7,271 nucleotides of DNA from CAIXDN01 sp964482085. GTDB taxonomy: Bacteria > Patescibacteriota > Patescibacteriia > 2-12-FULL-60-25. The notes below the pieces were generated by a model, which was not told the origin of the DNA, did not search any database, and was given only the letters and a program-made list of their open reading frames with translations. Location of the stretch: contig CAYZVS010000020.1 of the NCBI GenBank assembly GCA_964482085.1, positions 1-7,271 on the forward strand. The letters are read 5' to 3'. Below are positions 5,606 to 7,271 of this stretch, in pieces. Each line of letters begins with the position of its first letter. The stretch's first letter is position 1. The translations under genes and the position numbers were made by a program.

Positions 5606-5745
5606 TTTGCATCAATTCAGCCCTTCACTCTCGCGAGAAACGTCTCCAATCGTTTGTCGCGAGAGCGAGGGGCCGAGCCCCTCACGTTCGTCGGTGCCAT
5701 GCTTGCCGACGAATACAAAAACCTCCGCGATGTGCGGAGGTTTTT
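5606..5745 (+). ncRNA. Candidate structured RNA of four consecutive hairpins
   Basis: No coding signal is seen. Hairpin A (5628-5665) pairs CTCTCGCGA with TCGCGAGAG, then after a single G-G mismatch AAACG with CGTTT, around an 8-base loop. Hairpin B (5667-5683) pairs GAGGGGC with GCCCCTC around CGA. Hairpin C (5687-5713) pairs TTCGTCGG with CCGACGAA around an 11-base loop. Hairpin D is the terminator (5722-5745). Stems follow one another with linkers of 1-8 bases, which is denser than ordinary intergenic sequence. I do not recognise SRP RNA, tmRNA, RNase P, 6S or a riboswitch class. It could be an independent small RNA of about 140 nt or a structured 3' untranslated region of the 4056-5555 gene. 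The 5' end is uncertain. Confidence 0.5.
5717..5745. terminator. Bidirectional intrinsic terminator
   Basis: AAAAA, stem CCTCCGC (5722-5728), loop GATGT, stem GCGGAGG (5734-5740), TTTTT. Because an A-tract precedes and a T-tract follows the stem, it works on both strands. It ends the plus-strand transcript from 4056-5555 and the candidate RNA, and the minus-strand gene at 5748-5975, whose stop codon is two bases away. Confidence 0.93.
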
Positions 5746-5747
5746 GT

Positions 5748-5975
5748 TTAGGTTTGCGTATCGGCTTCGTCATCGCGTAGCAGGTCTTCAAGACTTGGCT
5801 CGCCCCAGAGATTGAACTCGCGTAGGGATTTATCGATCAGGTCTTCTGCTTCATCGATATCCATCATCTCTTCCAAGATAAGCTTGTTGATCATTTCTGC
5901 GCGGACATCGGCTTTGAGTTTCACTGCACCGTCTGGCTCAAAACACATGGCGCGGAGTTGCTCTTTCGTAATCAT
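5748..5975 (-). CDS. Small acidic helical protein, unknown function
   Basis: 75 aa from the ATG at 5975-5973. The protein is acidic and should be mostly helical, with no signal peptide or membrane segment. The core is about residues 18-45 (KLKADVRAEMINKLILEEMM and on), and the tail is rich in Asp/Glu (EPSLEDLLRDDEADTQT). In character it recalls short proteins of unknown function common in Patescibacteria (for example DUF5663-like ones), but I cannot confirm a match. A longer frame would begin at TTG 5993, without support. No Shine-Dalgarno site; the -10-like TAGACT (5986-5981) lies five bases upstream, so the mRNA may be leaderless. It diverges from the 5996-7165 gene with only 20 bases between the start codons and ends at the shared terminator. 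Confidence 0.7.
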   Translation of the reverse strand: MITKEQLRAMCFEPDGAVKLKADVRAEMINKLILEEMMDIDEAEDLIDKSLREFNLWGEPSLEDLLRDDEADTQT

Positions 5976-5995
5976 AGGGTAGTCTAGGGACAAGT
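5975..5995. promoter_or_regulatory. Ultra-compact divergent promoter region
   Basis: The start codons of two divergent genes are separated by 20 bases (5976-5995). The core TAGTCTA (5980-5986) gives a -10-like hexamer on each strand: TAGTCT on plus, 10 bases before the ATG at 5996, and TAGACT on minus, 5 bases before the ATG at 5975. TAGGG is repeated exactly one helical turn apart (5975-5979 and 5985-5989). Neither gene has a ribosome site, and no good -35 is seen on either side. Confidence 0.4.
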
Positions 5996-7165
5996 ATGGG
6001 GTTGATGATGAAGTCTGACAAGCGCGTCGCCGCCCGGATGGCGATTTTTTTGCCGCTCGCGCTTCCGCTTTATTTACTTCGATTCAAGATCGGGCCTTTG
6101 CCGACGACAGCTTTAGAGATCTATTTATTGATTTGGTTTGTCGTCGCGACCTTTGGGTACGGATTGGGTTCTTGGAAGCGAGGTTGGATGGCGCTTGGAG
6201 AATGGAGATACGCGATTCTTGCTTGGACGATCGCATCACTTGCATCGGTTTTTTGGTCGCCTTCAATTGTGACAGGACTTGGACTTTGGCGCGCATATGT
6301 TCTTGAACCAGTTTTGGTTTTTGTTTTGTTGGTGAGTTTGCGCGACGTGATTGATCGCAAAAAAATTGAGTATGCGATGTGTGGCGTGATTGCGATTGTT
6401 ACCGCGTGGGCTGTTGTGCAATTTGTTACGGGACTCGGAATTCCGAGTCCGTGGAATGTATCGCTCGCAGAAGGACGACGAGCGACGGGACCGTTTCCAT
6501 ATCCAAATGCACTCGCGTTATTTGTGGTTCCGTTTGGAGCGTATCTTTTTTCACGTTGGATTGAGCAGAAGCGAGCTTGGTGGTTATTGAATGGATGGAT
6601 GATGGCAGGGCTAGCGGCATTACTTGCTAAGAGCGATGGAGGAATGCTCGCGCTTGCTGTTGCGACTTGGTTGGTTCTGATTGTGAGAAAAGAGACGCGG
6701 CGTATTGCGATTGGTCTCGCGATTGTTGGCGTCGTTATTATCGCGCTTGTCGCTCCTGTGCGGAATGCGTTTATCGAGCAGGCAACCTTCTCTGGTTGGT
6801 CGGGGAGAGTGAGGACTTGGACTTGGACGGAGACTTGGAATATGTTGAAGGATCGACCTGTTCTAGGTGCGGGTTTTGGCGGATATCCGACGGTATTCAA
6901 GCCGTATCATGAAAAGACGTTTATCGAAATTTTTCAGTATCCGCATACAATCGTGTTTAATTTTTGGAGCGAGACAGGTTTGATGGGCCTTATCGCTTTT
7001 GGATGGGCGATTGTGGTTTGGGTAAGGAAACGCGCCTCCTGGATCGCGCTTGCGCCGCTTGCCGCGATACTGGTGCATGGATTGGTTGATGTCCCGTATT
7101 TCAAAAATGACTTGGCAATAGCGTTCTGGTTGCTAGTGTTTTTGACGTCGCTTCTGCTTGACTGA
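5996..7165 (+). CDS. O-antigen ligase / polymerase (Wzy_C, PF04932-type) family membrane protein
   Basis: 389 aa, about eleven membrane helices. The family signature is clear. GRVRTWTWTETWNMLKDRPV (270-289) followed by LGAGFGGY carries the conserved arginine(s) R271/R273 and the P-x-x-G-x-G-F-G segment of the large extracytoplasmic loop. Then comes YPHTIVFNFWSETGLMGL (315-332) with the conserved His-317 and Glu-326, leading into the next helix. ATGPFPYPNALA (163-174) is the usual PNALA-type motif, and HGLVDVPYFKND (361-372) is the usual C-terminal HGxxD-pyf motif. Such proteins transfer or polymerise glycans from undecaprenyl-pyrophosphate carriers at the outer face of the membrane. Whether this one is a ligase, a polymerase or a protein glycosyltransferase cannot be decided. 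ATGs at 6005 and 6008 are alternative starts; I keep 5996 because of the -10-like box before it. Codon use resembles 4056-5555. Confidence 0.88.
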   Translation: MGLMMKSDKRVAARMAIFLPLALPLYLLRFKIGPLPTTALEIYLLIWFVVATFGYGLGSWKRGWMALGEWRYAILAWTIASLASVFWSPSIVTGLGLWRAYVLEPVLVFVLLVSLRDVIDRKKIEYAMCGVIAIVTAWAVVQFVTGLGIPSPWNVSLAEGRRATGPFPYPNALALFVVPFGAYLFSRWIEQKRAWWLLNGWMMAGLAALLAKSDGGMLALAVATWLVLIVRKETRRIAIGLAIVGVVIIALVAPVRNAFIEQATFSGWSGRVRTWTWTETWNMLKDRPVLGAGFGGYPTVFKPYHEKTFIEIFQYPHTIVFNFWSETGLMGLIAFGWAIVVWVRKRASWIALAPLAAILVHGLVDVPYFKNDLAIAFWLLVFLTSLLLD

Positions 7166-7186
7166 GAGACCGTAAATCGATAGTAT
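7158..7186 (+). promoter_or_regulatory. Promoter of tRNA-Ser
   Basis: TTGACT (7158-7163), a 17-base spacer and TAGTAT (7181-7186) predict a start near 7193, about 14 bases before the tRNA. The -35 box overlaps the last codon and first stop base of the 5996-7165 gene. An inverted repeat, TCGATAG (7177-7183) with CTATCGA (7195-7201), spans the -10 box and the start site. Confidence 0.65.
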
Positions 7187-7206
7187 CCTGCTGCCTATCG
7201 ACCCAT

Positions 7207-7271
7207 GGAGAGGTGGCAGAGTGGTCGAACGCGCTGGACTCGAAATCCAGTATAGCTTCACGGCTATCGAG
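7207..7271 (+). tRNA. tRNA-Ser(CGA), 3' end outside window
   Basis: The acceptor 5' strand GGAGAGG (7207-7213) is followed by TG, a D arm (GCAGAGTGGTCGAACGC), and an anticodon stem CTGGA/TCCAG around CTCGAAA. The anticodon CGA is at 7241-7243 and reads the Ser codon UCG. A long variable arm follows (ATAGC-TTCACG-GCTAT, 7252-7267), typical of class II tRNAs and consistent with serine. The T arm and 3' acceptor strand lie beyond the window. Confidence 0.95.

Noticed and set aside
5570..5815. Plus-strand open frame across the hairpin region
   Set aside because: It crosses four hairpins and an intrinsic terminator and enters the small minus-strand gene; no ribosome site.
5976..5993. TTG start for the small acidic protein
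   Set aside because: A rare start without a ribosome site that would nearly abut the divergent ATG; the ATG at 5975 is better placed.

Overview
The window looks like chromosomal sequence of an uncultured bacterium. The best guess is Patescibacteria / Candidate Phyla Radiation (Parcubacteria-like). The basis is family knowledge and gene style: a GT-C membrane glycosyltransferase with an N-terminal DPD motif, an O-antigen-ligase-type protein, a very small acidic protein, and start codons without Shine-Dalgarno sites behind -10-like boxes. TGA is a normal stop (it ends the genes at 1064-2128 and 5996-7165), which argues against Gracilibacteria/Absconditabacteria. The phylum remains an inference.

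Left part (1-3948) is a divergent module of four unrecognised genes. On the minus strand, a short membrane-anchored protein with a Gly/Tyr-rich tail (216-731) is followed after 26 bases by a Gly/Tyr-rich lipoprotein that runs off the left edge (1-189). On the plus strand, a soluble helical protein (1064-2128) is followed after 35 bases by a polytopic membrane protein with an exported Ala-Ala-Pro repeat tail (2164-3867). Between the two units lie two outward-facing promoters of almost identical design (TTGACAAAAG, 17-base spacer, TG-n-TATATTACT). Between their -35 boxes sit two exact 16-base direct repeats. All four genes have good Shine-Dalgarno sites, and the plus unit ends at a strong intrinsic terminator (3904-3940). 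I read this as one co-regulated cell-envelope module of unknown function.

Middle part (3949-5747): an 87-base palindromic intergenic element, then a GT-C-fold membrane glycosyltransferase-like gene (4056-5555) with clearly different, T-ending codon use. A 190-base gap follows that holds four consecutive hairpins, the last a bidirectional terminator. This is a good candidate for a structured non-coding RNA.

Right part (5748-7271): a 75-aa acidic protein on the minus strand and an O-antigen-ligase/polymerase family membrane protein on the plus strand. Their start codons are only 20 bases apart, and both look leaderless or nearly so. A tRNA-Ser(CGA), cut by the window end, follows with its own promoter. 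The two surface-glycan genes (4056-5555 and 5996-7165) may act in the same pathway of cell-surface polysaccharide or glycoprotein assembly, but they are not obviously one operon. No transposase, integrase, phage or CRISPR gene is visible.
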